This document shows, piece after piece, positions 38,114-47,272 of a stretch of DNA of 64,000 nt; position 1 is the first letter of the stretch; each line of letters begins with the position of its first letter. The position numbers and the translations under genes are program-made. Origin of the DNA: Streptohalobacillus salinus (GTDB lineage: Bacteria > Bacillota > Bacilli > Bacillales > Amphibacillaceae); NCBI RefSeq assembly GCF_003201605.1, contig NZ_QJJR01000007.1:1-64000 (forward strand), written 5' to 3'. The notes beneath the pieces were generated by a model, which was not told the DNA's origin, searched no databases, and worked only from the letters and a program-made list of their open reading frames with translations.

Positions 38114-38512
38114 TTGAGTACTTTATTAATAACTGGAGTCATTGTCTTTCTCGTTATTGAACTCTACTACTATATTCGAAAGCGCGCTGATAAGCATACG
38201 CACTTTAGTCATCCGATGTTTCTCAAGCTATTCTTTACCTTGCTGGCCATCTTTGTTGGTTTTAGCCTCTTGTATTATTCCCTTTATTTAAATGGACATA
38301 TTGTAATTGTCGACACCGTACATGACCGACAAATCAATCATTTTTCTGACTTTCTCTACTTTAGTGGTGTCACGTTAATGTCTGTTGGATATGGTGATCT
38401 CGTTCCTGTAGGTGTTGGACGTATTTTCAGTTTATTAGAAGCATCACTTGGGTTATTGCTTCCATCTGCATTTTTTATAAAAGCAATGAGCGATAAGGAC
38501 CAATCAAATTAA
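38114..38512 (+). CDS. Two-transmembrane potassium-channel-like protein
   Basis: 132 residues, three hydrophobic segments, with the pore helix and selectivity filter in FSGVTLMSVGYGDLVPVGVG (about residues 89-108). VGYGD matches the K+ filter with Ser in front. No cytosolic RCK domain. TTG start, five bases after GGAGGTG. Probably a tetrameric K+ channel or leak pathway. Confidence 0.85.
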   Translation: MSTLLITGVIVFLVIELYYYIRKRADKHTHFSHPMFLKLFFTLLAIFVGFSLLYYSLYLNGHIVIVDTVHDRQINHFSDFLYFSGVTLMSVGYGDLVPVGVGRIFSLLEASLGLLLPSAFFIKAMSDKDQSN

Positions 38513-38522
38513 CTCGAATTAT

Positions 38523-38561
38523 CTTGATGAGTTGTACAAGGCTGATTAACTTGATGAGTTG
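38523..38561. repeat. Direct 12-base repeat before the TPP riboswitch
   Basis: CTTGATGAGTTG occurs at 38523-38534 and again at 38550-38561, 27 bases apart. It lies between the channel gene and the riboswitch, in a stretch where the thiT promoter should be. No function is assigned. Confidence 0.4.
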
Positions 38562-38610
38562 ATTTACGTGTGTTTTGTTGATATATTAGTGCTACAAGAA
38601 AGTAATGAAT

Positions 38611-38706
38611 AAGCCTTCAAGGGGAGCTAGTGAAGCTAGCTGAGAGTAAGCCTGATGCTTAGACCCTCTGAACCTGTTAGTTAATACTGACGTAGGGATG
38701 GTGGCT
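38611..38706 (+). ncRNA. TPP riboswitch (THI element)
   Basis: The conserved parts occur in order: GGGGAGC, GCTGAGA, a variable stem, ACCCTCTGAACCTG, the P4/P5 arm TTAGTTAATACTGACG and TAGGGA. Closing P1 pairs AAGCC with GGCTT. It lies 100 bases upstream of a thiamine ECF component and has a terminator just after it, so it is an off-switch at high TPP. Confidence 0.95.
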
Positions 38707-38723
38707 TTTTTGATGCCGTTTTT

Positions 38724-38778
38724 AAGCAATGCGCGGGCCCTCCATCAGGAAGCACCCCTTTTTAGCATTGCTTTTTTG
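38724..38778 (+). terminator. Expression-platform terminator of the TPP riboswitch
   Basis: AAGCAATGC / GCATTGCTT perfect arms with a long loop, then TTTTTT. The loop stretch CCATCAGG can pair with upstream aptamer bases (CCTGATG), which would make an antiterminator when TPP is absent. Confidence 0.8.
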
Positions 38779-38806
38779 TATACCATTATTCAGGAGGATT
38801 AGATGT

Positions 38807-39379
38807 ATGCAATCCAAACGTACATTATTTTTAATTGAAGTAGCTATTTTTACCGCCTTTGCATTAGCGCTTGATATTATTCCGTTTCTGTCATTTAAGA
38901 TCTGGGCGCAAGGGGGATCGATTTCTTTTGCGATGATTCCTATTTTTATTGTGGCTTTTAGATGGGGGATGAAAGGAGGACTTCTGGCAGGTTTTTTGTA
39001 TGGCATGTTGCAGATCATGATAGGCGTCGCTTGGATTATCCATCCCGCCCAAGCCCTGTTAGATTATCCAATTGCTTTCACAGCACTCGGATTGGCGGGA
39101 CTATTCGCACCTCAAGCTAAACGTTCTTTATCATTTGGCAAGACCCAAACATTTGTTACATGGGTGCTGGCCGGGGTTTCAGTCGCAATTATATTACGGT
39201 TTATCAGTCATTATTTAGCCGGCGTTATCTTCTTTAGCTCGACGATTGATGGGCTAAACATTTGGATGTATTCATTTGTTTACAATGGATCATATTTGTT
39301 CCCATCATTACTTATTAACGTATTGGTCGTCAGTTTTCTTTTCAACAAACGACCATCACTACTTAAAACCGCTCCATGA
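38807..39379 (+). CDS. thiT: Thiamine ECF transporter S component
   Basis: 190 residues with six hydrophobic segments. LIEVAIFTAFALALD, the WAQGGSIS loop and the FRWGMKGGLLAGFLYGM stretch are typical of ThiT/YuaJ. It captures thiamine and uses the shared energising EcfAA'T module, which is not in this window. The start is the ATG nine bases after AGGAGG; upstream in-frame codons overlap the riboswitch terminator. Controlled by the TPP riboswitch directly in front. Confidence 0.92.
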   Translation: MQSKRTLFLIEVAIFTAFALALDIIPFLSFKIWAQGGSISFAMIPIFIVAFRWGMKGGLLAGFLYGMLQIMIGVAWIIHPAQALLDYPIAFTALGLAGLFAPQAKRSLSFGKTQTFVTWVLAGVSVAIILRFISHYLAGVIFFSSTIDGLNIWMYSFVYNGSYLFPSLLINVLVVSFLFNKRPSLLKTAP

Positions 39380-39562
39380 TATTCATTTAATCAAATCTAT
39401 TCCTTAAAGATTGAGGGCAAACAGATTCACCCCTAAGTAAATGGACATGCATGCACTTAGATAAATTGCTGCTTTTCAGATCGACAGGTGTGCGTGTTTT
39501 TTTGTTTAGGATAAACAAATCCTTTACCAGGGATTGGATAAATAATCGTTAGTTTCACAACA

Positions 39563-39602
39563 AATAGGAGAGCAGCCAGGTTCATTTGGCTGCTCTCCTA
39601 TT
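39563..39602. terminator. Hairpin between thiT and mvaK2 (convergent genes)
   Basis: AATAGGAGAGCAGCCA / TGGCTGCTCTCCTATT, 16-base perfect arms and an eight-base loop. U-tracts are weak, but the position between convergent genes argues for a bidirectional terminator. The stretch 39380-39560 before it shows no gene. Confidence 0.7.
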
Positions 39603-39676
39603 ACTTATTGATGAGAATATCGATCTAAACTCTACTTATCATTCACCCGTTAAACCACAGATCGAGAAAGCTTGCG

Positions 39677-40756
39677 TTAATCAATCGTCACACCGAATGG
39701 CGAGACAAATAAATCTAATGCTTCAATATCATTTTCTTCCCAGCGTGTGATAATTTCAGGATGGTTCTTTGTTGTTGTCGTATACACAATCCCGCAATCC
39801 CCTCCACCTGCACCTGAGGACTTCGCTGCCCCGGTTGGTGCCGCTTCAATTAATCGGGTTAATTTTTCAGTTTCAATCTCAACACCTGCGTTAGTACCCA
39901 GGGTCTTTAACGCTTTACGGTTAGCTTTAATGCCCGTCAAAATTAAGTCGACGTTATGCTCAGTAAACCCTTCAGCAATCGTTGCCACTGCTTTATCTGA
40001 TGCAGTTAAGAACGCTTGATACTCAGCTTCATGCGTCGCTTTATATCGCGCAACATGTTCAACAAGGTCTTTTGTTGACGCCTCTTCTTTTGTCCAACCC
40101 ACCAGTAAATGTAGATCTTCTGGCGCAGGTAAGACACTAATATGAAGATTTGGCCACTCTTGTTCAACTAAAGCAGGGATGGGTGTGTGTTCTTCAAGGT
40201 TTGCCTTTAACCATTCAAAATCAAAGCTACGATAGAAAATATAACCACCAAAAACACTAGCGGCGATATCCGCACATGAGCCATTTCCTTGTGCTTTATA
40301 GTGGGCAATCGCTGCTAACTTAAACACGGTCATCGAGCTCGAATTATCTTCACCACCGCAACGAAGTAAAGCCTTTGTGAGCGCAACAGTTAAGGCTGCA
40401 CTTGAGCCTAAACCATACTTATACCCTTCTTCATCATCAAGTTCACTCGTCACAAAAATATGTGCCGGTGTATCTTCTCCCTTATACTGATAAACTGTTT
40501 TCATTACCGAGCTAATAAAACGAAGCCGTGAATCTTTATGTGACATTTTTAACTTATCCTTATCAAATCGCCAGTTAATATCGGTTAAACCTAAGTTAGG
40601 CAAATCTAATCGATTTAATCGACTGGATTGAATATCAACCGATAAATATCGATCAACCGCAGCCACAATGCTGGTATGATTTTTCTCTGTAATGGCGTAC
40701 TCACCTGCAATAAATAGTTTGCCCGGCGCCCGGACAGTATAACGTTGTGCGTTCAT
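39677..40756 (-). CDS. mvaK2: Phosphomevalonate kinase
   Basis: A 359-residue GHMP kinase. APGKLFIAGEYA at the N-terminus and the phosphate loop KYGLGSSAALTVALTKALL identify it as the ERG8/MvaK2 type, confirmed by PTGAAKSSGAGGGDCGI near the C-terminus. Converts mevalonate-5-phosphate to the diphosphate. Third gene of the mvaK1-mvaD-mvaK2 operon, the usual Gram-positive order. Confidence 0.95.
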   Translation of the reverse strand: MNAQRYTVRAPGKLFIAGEYAITEKNHTSIVAAVDRYLSVDIQSSRLNRLDLPNLGLTDINWRFDKDKLKMSHKDSRLRFISSVMKTVYQYKGEDTPAHIFVTSELDDEEGYKYGLGSSAALTVALTKALLRCGGEDNSSSMTVFKLAAIAHYKAQGNGSCADIAASVFGGYIFYRSFDFEWLKANLEEHTPIPALVEQEWPNLHISVLPAPEDLHLLVGWTKEEASTKDLVEHVARYKATHEAEYQAFLTASDKAVATIAEGFTEHNVDLILTGIKANRKALKTLGTNAGVEIETEKLTRLIEAAPTGAAKSSGAGGGDCGIVYTTTTKNHPEIITRWEENDIEALDLFVSPFGVTID

Positions 40757-40771
40757 GATGGTTCCCCCTCA

Positions 40772-41749
40772 TCAATCTAAATAAGTAATCCCCGGGCCAA
40801 CTCGGCAAGGGTAAATCTCGCTTACAACATCTATTTGATTCAGTCGCTCGATTACTGCTTGTTCATTTTCAATTTCGACAATTACTTTAACGTTCGGTCC
40901 AGCGTCAATGGTAAAGTAAGCCAGCAGGCCCTCTTCTCTTAATTGACTCACCGCTTCCATCACTTTTAACGTTGCACTTTGCCAGTACATAAAGGGCGGG
41001 TCCGCCCCTAAGGTCGTTGCGTGCATTTTCAAAGCATTGTATTCCAGGATTTCACCCATACTTCTAAAATCACGCGCATGAATAGCCGTTTTAATGGCCG
41101 CTAAATCTCGATCAACGGTTTTTAACCAGCCTTCGTAAAAAGGTGAGGTTTCCACGGTTCGCTTCATTCCTTCACGACTTAGAACCTTCTTCTTTTCGGT
41201 GGTAACTTCAACTGATAGAACAGCAAGATCAAATTCATCTTGATTTAAGATCGGTATTGCATGCGAATCACTGCCATCTGGTAACTGACCCTTTTGCCAT
41301 TCAACAAACCCACCATAAACAGAACGGCTCGCAGAACCTGAGCCTTGGCGTGCTAAGATAGATAATTCTTTTTCAGTAAAGGTCTGACCAGCAGCCTTTA
41401 TCGCTGCCGCCGCTAAAGCACTATAACCACTTGCTGAGGAAGCGAAACCAGCAGCTGTCGGTACATGATTAACGGACTCGACATGCGCAAACCGGGTTTC
41501 ACCAGTTGCACGTCGCACTTTATCTAAAAAGTGCTGGACTTTTTCGCGTTCCTTCCCTTCAATAACGGCATGGTCTAACCTAAAGCGATCGGCCGTTAAA
41601 TTGGCATCAAATTCTACACTCGTTTCGGTATAAAATCGATCTAGGGTAATCGATAAACTACTATTCGTGGGCAAAAACAGTTGTTCATCTCGTTTTCCCC
41701 AGTACTTAATTAAAGCAATATTAGTGTGTGCGCGAGCTGTTTTTTTCAT
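40772..41749 (-). CDS. mvaD: Diphosphomevalonate decarboxylase
   Basis: 325 residues. Diagnostic ARAHTNIALIKYWGKRDE at the N-terminus, VPTAAGFASSASGYSALAAA for nucleotide binding and SRSVYGGFVEW. ATP-dependent decarboxylation to isopentenyl diphosphate. Its start overlaps the mvaK1 end by 29 bases, so translation is coupled. Confidence 0.96.
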   Translation of the reverse strand: MKKTARAHTNIALIKYWGKRDEQLFLPTNSSLSITLDRFYTETSVEFDANLTADRFRLDHAVIEGKEREKVQHFLDKVRRATGETRFAHVESVNHVPTAAGFASSASGYSALAAAAIKAAGQTFTEKELSILARQGSGSASRSVYGGFVEWQKGQLPDGSDSHAIPILNQDEFDLAVLSVEVTTEKKKVLSREGMKRTVETSPFYEGWLKTVDRDLAAIKTAIHARDFRSMGEILEYNALKMHATTLGADPPFMYWQSATLKVMEAVSQLREEGLLAYFTIDAGPNVKVIVEIENEQAVIERLNQIDVVSEIYPCRVGPGITYLD

Positions 41750-42704
41750 GCGTCATCACCCCACTCGTTAATTGAAACGACCACGTTTCTTTTGCTCCCG
41801 CATTTTTTAATGCAGCTTCAACCCCGATTGTTGCCTCGGCTGATGCACATAAAGCAAACATGCAACCCCCGCGACCACCACCGGTCAATTTAGCACCTAA
41901 GGCGCCATTTAAAAGACTCACCTCTACATAGTGATCCAAGCCTGGATCACTCACCCCTAAAGCTTTTAATTCTTGGTGGGCTTTAACCAATCGTTCGCCT
42001 AACTGAGTAAGTTCACCTGTTTTAAGTAGCGTCCGCACTTCTCGCGCAAGTTTACCTAATTTATCAAAACTTTGTTCAGTTGCTAACGGTGCTTCTTGTA
42101 AGCGATCTTTGACTGAAGTCACTGCTAAATGAGTATCGCCAATTCGGCCGGTATCTGCGACAACAATATTGAGTGGTACTGATAATTCAATTGGTTCAAT
42201 CAGTTCACCTTTTTGGAACCAAATCGGTTCATCATTAATCACTGCTTCGCGGTCAATTCCGCTTGGTGTCCCGTGCGCATATGTCTCTGAGACGTCAACC
42301 AAATCGCGAAGTGTTTTTAGCGATAAATCCCGTTCAAAATAATTAAACAATCCTCGAATAATGCTCGTTGCAATCGCAGCACTAGATCCTAAACCTCGAC
42401 CAATCGGAATCGTCGACGTCAACTCAATGCTGAAGTCTTTTACCTGTTGATGTAATTTTTCGCACGTGGCGCTAACAATTTCTTTTAACCCTTGCATTTT
42501 TGTTGGTAAGTCTGTCATTCGACCTTGATAGAAATCACTAATCAATTCGACAGGTCCAGCTTTCGGATAGATGGTCACTTCAGCTGACACTGCATCAAAC
42601 GGAATTGCGATTGCCGGTTGATCGTACACAACCGCATGCTCACCAATTAATATTAATTTGCTGTGTGAGAACCCGCGAGCCCTCACTGATTGATTTATTG
42701 CCAT
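41721..42704 (-). CDS. mvaK1: Mevalonate kinase
   Basis: 327 residues, GHMP family. LILIGEHAVVYDQPAIAIPF at the N-terminus and IPIGRGLGSSAAIATSIIRG for ATP binding; KLTGGGRGGCMFAL near the end. First enzyme of the lower mevalonate pathway. The upper genes mvaS and mvaA are not in the window. Confidence 0.95.
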   Translation of the reverse strand: MAINQSVRARGFSHSKLILIGEHAVVYDQPAIAIPFDAVSAEVTIYPKAGPVELISDFYQGRMTDLPTKMQGLKEIVSATCEKLHQQVKDFSIELTSTIPIGRGLGSSAAIATSIIRGLFNYFERDLSLKTLRDLVDVSETYAHGTPSGIDREAVINDEPIWFQKGELIEPIELSVPLNIVVADTGRIGDTHLAVTSVKDRLQEAPLATEQSFDKLGKLAREVRTLLKTGELTQLGERLVKAHQELKALGVSDPGLDHYVEVSLLNGALGAKLTGGGRGGCMFALCASAEATIGVEAALKNAGAKETWSFQLTSGVMTHEKNSSRTH

Positions 42705-43220
42705 ACGTCTACTCCTTTTTCATGTAGTTAACGAATTACAACATGAAACTAAGTTCGTCTATATCCATACTCATGATTTGCTCATCGATGCGTCATGCAA
42801 AACTATTTTCATTCACGAAACGCATTTACGTAACGACGCGCATGCTGCTCTTTTTATGACTGGTTAAAAAAATACAAAATCTTAACTTTACTTTTTCAGA
42901 GAAAACAGCACTATCTTTTATTTTAATACATTTATCATACGTTAAACAATCAAAAAACCGAATTAATTTGCATTAACGCCAAACGTAACCGCTTTTATTT
43001 TTAAATAAGCGTTAAAATGGACATATTATATACATATTAAGTGTTATAACCCAAATAATGCTAAAATTTGCTCAGCTACGCTGTTTAGTGTTCCTAATTT
43101 TCCGGTTTGTTTCTGAATCAATTAATACATGTTATGATAGGCATAGGACATATTTTCTGGCAGCAAATATGTCACTGATGATTTATCTTTTTTATGATCC
43201 GTTTGAAGGAGGAAACTAAT
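42705..43220. other. Spacer between the divergent mvaK1 and thiD/pdxK genes
   Basis: About 515 bases, no gene seen. It contains an inverted repeat GACATATTT / AAATATGTC with a nine-base loop at 43147-43173, in what is probably the leader of the plus-strand kinase gene, and AT-rich stretches that should hold both promoters. Confidence 0.55.
43147..43173. promoter_or_regulatory. Inverted repeat ahead of the thiD/pdxK gene
   Basis: Nine-base perfect arms GACATATTT / AAATATGTC about 50 bases upstream of the start codon. Could be an operator or an RNA hairpin; it does not resemble a TPP riboswitch. Confidence 0.35.
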
Positions 43221-44015
43221 ATGAAAAAAACATTAACATTAGCTGGTTCAGATTCAAGTGGTGGCGCAGGGATTCAAGCTGACTTAAAAACATTTCAAGA
43301 ACATGATGTTTATGGCATGACAGCTATTACCTCTATTGTTGCGATGAAACCCGATACTTGGGGACATGATGTGACAGCCATTGATGTCGCTATCGTTGAA
43401 AAACAACTCGATACCATTCTTTCTGTAGGGATCGATGCCATGAAAACTGGCATGTTAGGTTCCGTTGATATTATTAAATTAGGTGCAAAAAAAATAAAAG
43501 CTCATGGCATTGATAAAGTCGTTATCGATCCCGTGATGGTCTGTAAAGGCGAGCATGAAGTCTTACAACCAGAAAATACTGATGCGATGCGTGAGCTTCT
43601 TTTACCGCTTGCTACCATAACTACGCCAAATTTATTTGAAGCGGCTCAGTTAGCACAAATGAAGCCCATCCAAACACTTGACGAAATGAAAGAGGCGGCT
43701 GAAAAAATTATTGCTTTAGGTGCCAAAAATGTAGTAATTAAGGGTGGCAAAGCCTTCATGAAAGCACAAGCCATCGATTTATTTTATGATGGCGAATCAT
43801 TTGTGGTACTTGAAAAAGAAAAACTAGAAACGAGCTATAACCACGGCGCAGGCTGTACCTTTGCAGCAGCCATCACGTCAAACTTAGCCAATGGCGATAG
43901 CGTTCAAGTTGCAGTAAGCAAAGCAAAAGACTTCGTCCACGCAGCGATTAAGAATGGTTTCAAATTAAATGCCTTTGTTGGGCCAGTCATGCACGGAGCC
44001 TATAACAAAAAATAA
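43221..44015 (+). CDS. pdxK: Hydroxymethylpyrimidine/pyridoxine kinase
   Basis: A 264-residue ribokinase-fold enzyme. LTLAGSDSSGGAGIQADLKTF at the start, VVIDPVMVCKGEHEVL, TPNLFEAA and the catalytic NHGAGCTFAAAI (family DxGAGC-type loop, here NHGAGC). It matches the Bacillus/Staphylococcus PdxK group, which phosphorylates pyridoxal and hydroxymethylpyrimidine. GAAGGAGG seven bases upstream of the inner ATG, so nine upstream codons are excluded. Confidence 0.9.
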   Translation: MKKTLTLAGSDSSGGAGIQADLKTFQEHDVYGMTAITSIVAMKPDTWGHDVTAIDVAIVEKQLDTILSVGIDAMKTGMLGSVDIIKLGAKKIKAHGIDKVVIDPVMVCKGEHEVLQPENTDAMRELLLPLATITTPNLFEAAQLAQMKPIQTLDEMKEAAEKIIALGAKNVVIKGGKAFMKAQAIDLFYDGESFVVLEKEKLETSYNHGAGCTFAAAITSNLANGDSVQVAVSKAKDFVHAAIKNGFKLNAFVGPVMHGAYNKK

Positions 44016-44041
44016 CCCGTAAATCTTTTCTTAATTGATTG

Positions 44042-44077
44042 AAAAACGATGATAATTAATGTTATCATCGTTTTTTT
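44042..44077 (+). terminator. Terminator of the kinase gene
   Basis: AAAACGATGATAA / TTATCATCG with TTTTTTT behind it; short loop TTAATG. Confidence 0.9.
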
Positions 44078-44181
44078 CATTGATCGTTCTCTTTCCTAGC
44101 AATGTTTAGTTAAGAACTGAGCGGGTATTTAAATTAGAGAGCTTGTCATATACTTACAAAAATAAAGGAGCGGATATAACG

Positions 44182-44628
44182 ATGCCTTATACAGAGAATG
44201 ACTACCCCAGTTCATTTAAAAATTTTGAATCGCCACTAAAGAAGAAAGCCATCGATATAACTAATCGATTATTAAAAGAAGGCTACAATGAAGAAGATGC
44301 CATTCCTATTGCCATTAGTCAAGCCAAAGACTGGTATGAGGATGCCTCGAAGCGGGAAGTAGAAGCGATGGAACAAAAATCCGGCCGAGACTTTCAAAAA
44401 GAATCGAAAGATTCGAGTACGGACCCGACATTGTTAGATAATGCAGTCCATGTCTTGCCCGATGAAGATAAGTGGGTTGTGAAAACAGCAGGAGCTAAAC
44501 AGGCCAGTGACCGCTTTGACAATAAAGATGCAGCGATTGATCGCGCCAAAACCATTGCTAAAAATAAAGCAACACAACTCGTGATTCATCGCAGTGATGG
44601 AACGACCCAAACAACACATAATTATTAG
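44182..44628 (+). CDS. DUF2188-domain protein
   Basis: A 148-residue soluble protein. The C-terminal half (VHVLPDEDKWVVKTAGAKQASDRFDNKDAAIDRAKTIAKNK...) is a DUF2188 domain, and the N-terminal part (SFKNFESPLKKKAIDITNRLLKEGYNEEDAIPIAISQAKDWY) resembles the linker seen in many Bacilli relatives. Function unknown, often stress related. AAAGGAG lies ten bases before the inner ATG, so I start there rather than 13 codons upstream. Confidence 0.85.
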   Translation: MPYTENDYPSSFKNFESPLKKKAIDITNRLLKEGYNEEDAIPIAISQAKDWYEDASKREVEAMEQKSGRDFQKESKDSSTDPTLLDNAVHVLPDEDKWVVKTAGAKQASDRFDNKDAAIDRAKTIAKNKATQLVIHRSDGTTQTTHNY

Positions 44629-44631
44629 CGA

Positions 44632-44671
44632 AAAAGCCCCGTGCTACCGATAAAGGTAACACGGGGCTTTT
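44632..44671. terminator. Bidirectional terminator (DUF2188 gene and xylanase operon)
   Basis: AAAAGCCCCGTGCTACC / GGTAACACGGGGCTTTT, 17-base arms with one mismatch and a six-base loop, U-tracts on both sides. Confidence 0.9.
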
Positions 44672-44698
44672 AGATCATTGATTAAAAAACCATTCCAT

Positions 44699-45685
44699 CT
44701 ACTTGATGTCTAACACTCGATCATATGCCGGTTTAGGTTGATTATTAGTATCAAACAAAAACGGCCAGTTTTTTCTTCCTTTAACTGGAAAATCACTTAA
44801 CCACGTGTAGCGATCAGATATCCCCCAGAACGTAACCGAAGTAATTTTTGCACGATGCTTAAGAAACAGCTTAAAAAAATCTTGATAGCGCTGCGCTTGT
44901 GCTTCAAGCATGTCTTTTGTTGGTTCGATTAAATCGGTGCGCTTATCATCGAAACGGAACATTGAGACATCCATTTCAGTAATGTGTAGCTCCACACCAC
45001 ATTCGCTATAGCGCTCAATGGCTGTCTCGATATCGAGAAGTGAAGGATCATATAGATTCCAGTGCGCCTGGAGTCCCATGCCATGAATCGGAATCCCTCT
45101 AGCTTTCATCCCTTTAATAAGTGTATAAATTTTTTCGCGCTTTCCAGGATTTGATTCGTTGTAGTCGTTATAAAATAATTTTGCTGTCGGATCAGCTGCA
45201 TGCGCAAAGCGAAAAGCGTGGTCAATAAAATCTTCACCAATAATCTCTAGCCATTTCGATGGCCTGAAAAAAACACCTTCTTCATCAGAAATCGCTTCGT
45301 TAACAACATCCCAAGCATAAATCTGTCCTTTATAACGACCGACCACTGTTTCAATGTGTGCTTGCATGCGTTCAAGTAAAATCTCACGAGAAACAGCATG
45401 GCCATTTTCATCTTCAAAAAACCACGCGGGTGTTTGATTATGCCAGACGAGGGTATGACCACGTAAAGCTATACCGTTTGCTTTTGCAACCTCCAAAAAA
45501 TAATCACTGTTAGAAAAATCATAGCGATCTTTTTCTGGATGAATGTTTTCAAACTTCATTTCATTTTCAGCAGTTATTGAATTGAACTGTTCTGTCAAAA
45601 GTGTACGATCAAGATCGATCGAGGCTTTATTAACGGCTGCGCCGATTAAAAAATCGTCTTTAAAATATGATTTTAATGTGTCCAT
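44699..45685 (-). CDS. xynA: Intracellular endo-1,4-beta-xylanase, GH10
   Basis: 329 residues, GH10. The acid/base Glu is in YAWDVVNEAI (E130) and the nucleophile in ELHITEMDVS (E237; Met replaces the more usual Leu before Asp). LRGHTLVWHNQTPAW and VTFWGISDRYTWL are GH10 hallmarks. There is no signal peptide, so it works on short xylo-oligomers inside the cell, as the known intracellular xylanases of Geobacillus do. Third gene of the xylA-xylB operon. The ATG eight bases after GGGAG was preferred to the preceding GTG. Confidence 0.94.
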   Translation of the reverse strand: MDTLKSYFKDDFLIGAAVNKASIDLDRTLLTEQFNSITAENEMKFENIHPEKDRYDFSNSDYFLEVAKANGIALRGHTLVWHNQTPAWFFEDENGHAVSREILLERMQAHIETVVGRYKGQIYAWDVVNEAISDEEGVFFRPSKWLEIIGEDFIDHAFRFAHAADPTAKLFYNDYNESNPGKREKIYTLIKGMKARGIPIHGMGLQAHWNLYDPSLLDIETAIERYSECGVELHITEMDVSMFRFDDKRTDLIEPTKDMLEAQAQRYQDFFKLFLKHRAKITSVTFWGISDRYTWLSDFPVKGRKNWPFLFDTNNQPKPAYDRVLDIK

Positions 45686-45701
45686 CACATGTACTCCCTA
45701 T

Positions 45702-47195
45702 TTAGCGAAACTTAGCTAATCCATGGCTAATCGCTTTTGTTTGTGGATAAATTTGTTGATATAGGCTAAATAACTCTTGATACGCTTGTTTATTTTCTTC
45801 AATTGGATAATAGCTTTTATCGTATGTCACAAAAGCTTTCGCGCATGTTTTTAAGTCGCTAAACCAACCTGAACCAACAGCGGCAAGAATCGCTGCTCCC
45901 ATGCCTGGTCCTTGTTCATTTGATAAGGTTACGACTTCAGCTTCGAAAACATCCGCTTGGATTTGTAACCATAGATCACTTTTAGCGCCACCACCACTGG
46001 CAACAACTTTGTTAACGGTTTTACCTTTTTCACGGAAGATATGGACAGATTCATTTAAACTGAAGGTGATCCCTTCAATGACTGCCCGGGCAAAATCGCC
46101 ACGCGTGTGACTTGCGTGTGCACCAATGAAGCTTGCACGAATTAAACTATCTGGATAAGGCGTCCGCTCACCAACGATATATGGTGTATAAAGCAAGCCT
46201 TTAGCACCTACGGTGGAAGCTCCTGCTTCTGCAACTAATTCATTAAAAGATATATCTTTTGCAAATGTATCCTTAAACCAGCTTAAACTATAACCAGCCG
46301 CTAACGTGACACCCATGGTATAGTATGCCGTCGGATCGCCATGATTAAAGTAATGGACTTGTCCTTGGAAATCTTTATCTCCTGTTTCCTCAAATGATAA
46401 AACAACACCTGAGGTACCTGTACTAGATAAGGTTAAACCATCTTCTAATATACCTGCACCAATTGCACCGCACGCATTATCCGCTCCACCTGCAAAAACT
46501 TTACAGTCTGCTGATAACCCTGTTTCTTCAGCTACTGCTGGTAACACAGTGCCTGTCTCATCATAAGAACCGACAAGTGTAGGACATAGGCTTAGATCAA
46601 CACCTGTTTTTTCGCACATCTCGTTACTCCATGTTTTTTCACTCACATTTAATAGCAACGTGCCGGCTGCATCCGAATAATCCATACTCAAATCACCCGC
46701 AAGTTGGAATCGCACATAATCTTTTGGCAACAAGAATACGTCTGCTTGTGCATAAATATCAGGTTCATTATGTTTAACCCAAAGAATTTTCGGTAAGGTA
46801 AACCCTTCAAGTGCTGGATTCTTAGTCTGTTGATGTAACGTCTCAATGCCAACCTTCTCTTCGATCTCACGACACTCTTTTGTTGTCCTTGTATCGTTCC
46901 ATAAAATTGCTCGACGTAACGGCTTTTTATCTTTCCCTAACAATACTAAACCGTGCATTTGTCCCGAAAAACTCATGCCCTTGATTTGACTCGGATCATC
47001 AACACGTGCCGTTAATTCTTTTAAAGCTGCTTTTGTTTGTTTAACCCAGTCCCCAGGATCTTGTTCGCTATACCCTGGCTGGTCGTGATAGAGTGGATAA
47101 TCTTTTGAAACTTCATCGACAACATGGCCTTCTTTTGACACAAGCAGCACTTTCACAGCGCTCGTGCCTAAATCGACGCCTAATACGTACTCCAT
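45702..47195 (-). CDS. xylB: Xylulokinase
   Basis: A 497-residue FGGY kinase. N-terminal VLGVDLGTSAVKVLLV, MSFSGQMHGLVLL and the C-terminal ASGGGAKSDLWLQIQADVF are diagnostic. Phosphorylates D-xylulose to xylulose-5-phosphate. About 77 bases after xylA and 16 before the xylanase gene. Confidence 0.96.
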   Translation of the reverse strand: MEYVLGVDLGTSAVKVLLVSKEGHVVDEVSKDYPLYHDQPGYSEQDPGDWVKQTKAALKELTARVDDPSQIKGMSFSGQMHGLVLLGKDKKPLRRAILWNDTRTTKECREIEEKVGIETLHQQTKNPALEGFTLPKILWVKHNEPDIYAQADVFLLPKDYVRFQLAGDLSMDYSDAAGTLLLNVSEKTWSNEMCEKTGVDLSLCPTLVGSYDETGTVLPAVAEETGLSADCKVFAGGADNACGAIGAGILEDGLTLSSTGTSGVVLSFEETGDKDFQGQVHYFNHGDPTAYYTMGVTLAAGYSLSWFKDTFAKDISFNELVAEAGASTVGAKGLLYTPYIVGERTPYPDSLIRASFIGAHASHTRGDFARAVIEGITFSLNESVHIFREKGKTVNKVVASGGGAKSDLWLQIQADVFEAEVVTLSNEQGPGMGAAILAAVGSGWFSDLKTCAKAFVTYDKSYYPIEENKQAYQELFSLYQQIYPQTKAISHGLAKFR

Positions 47196-47272
47196 ATAAA
47201 AACCTCCTAATATAAATCATGCGAATGGCGCAAGTGCACGATTCGCATGATTAAACTTATTTAATTTCGTGA

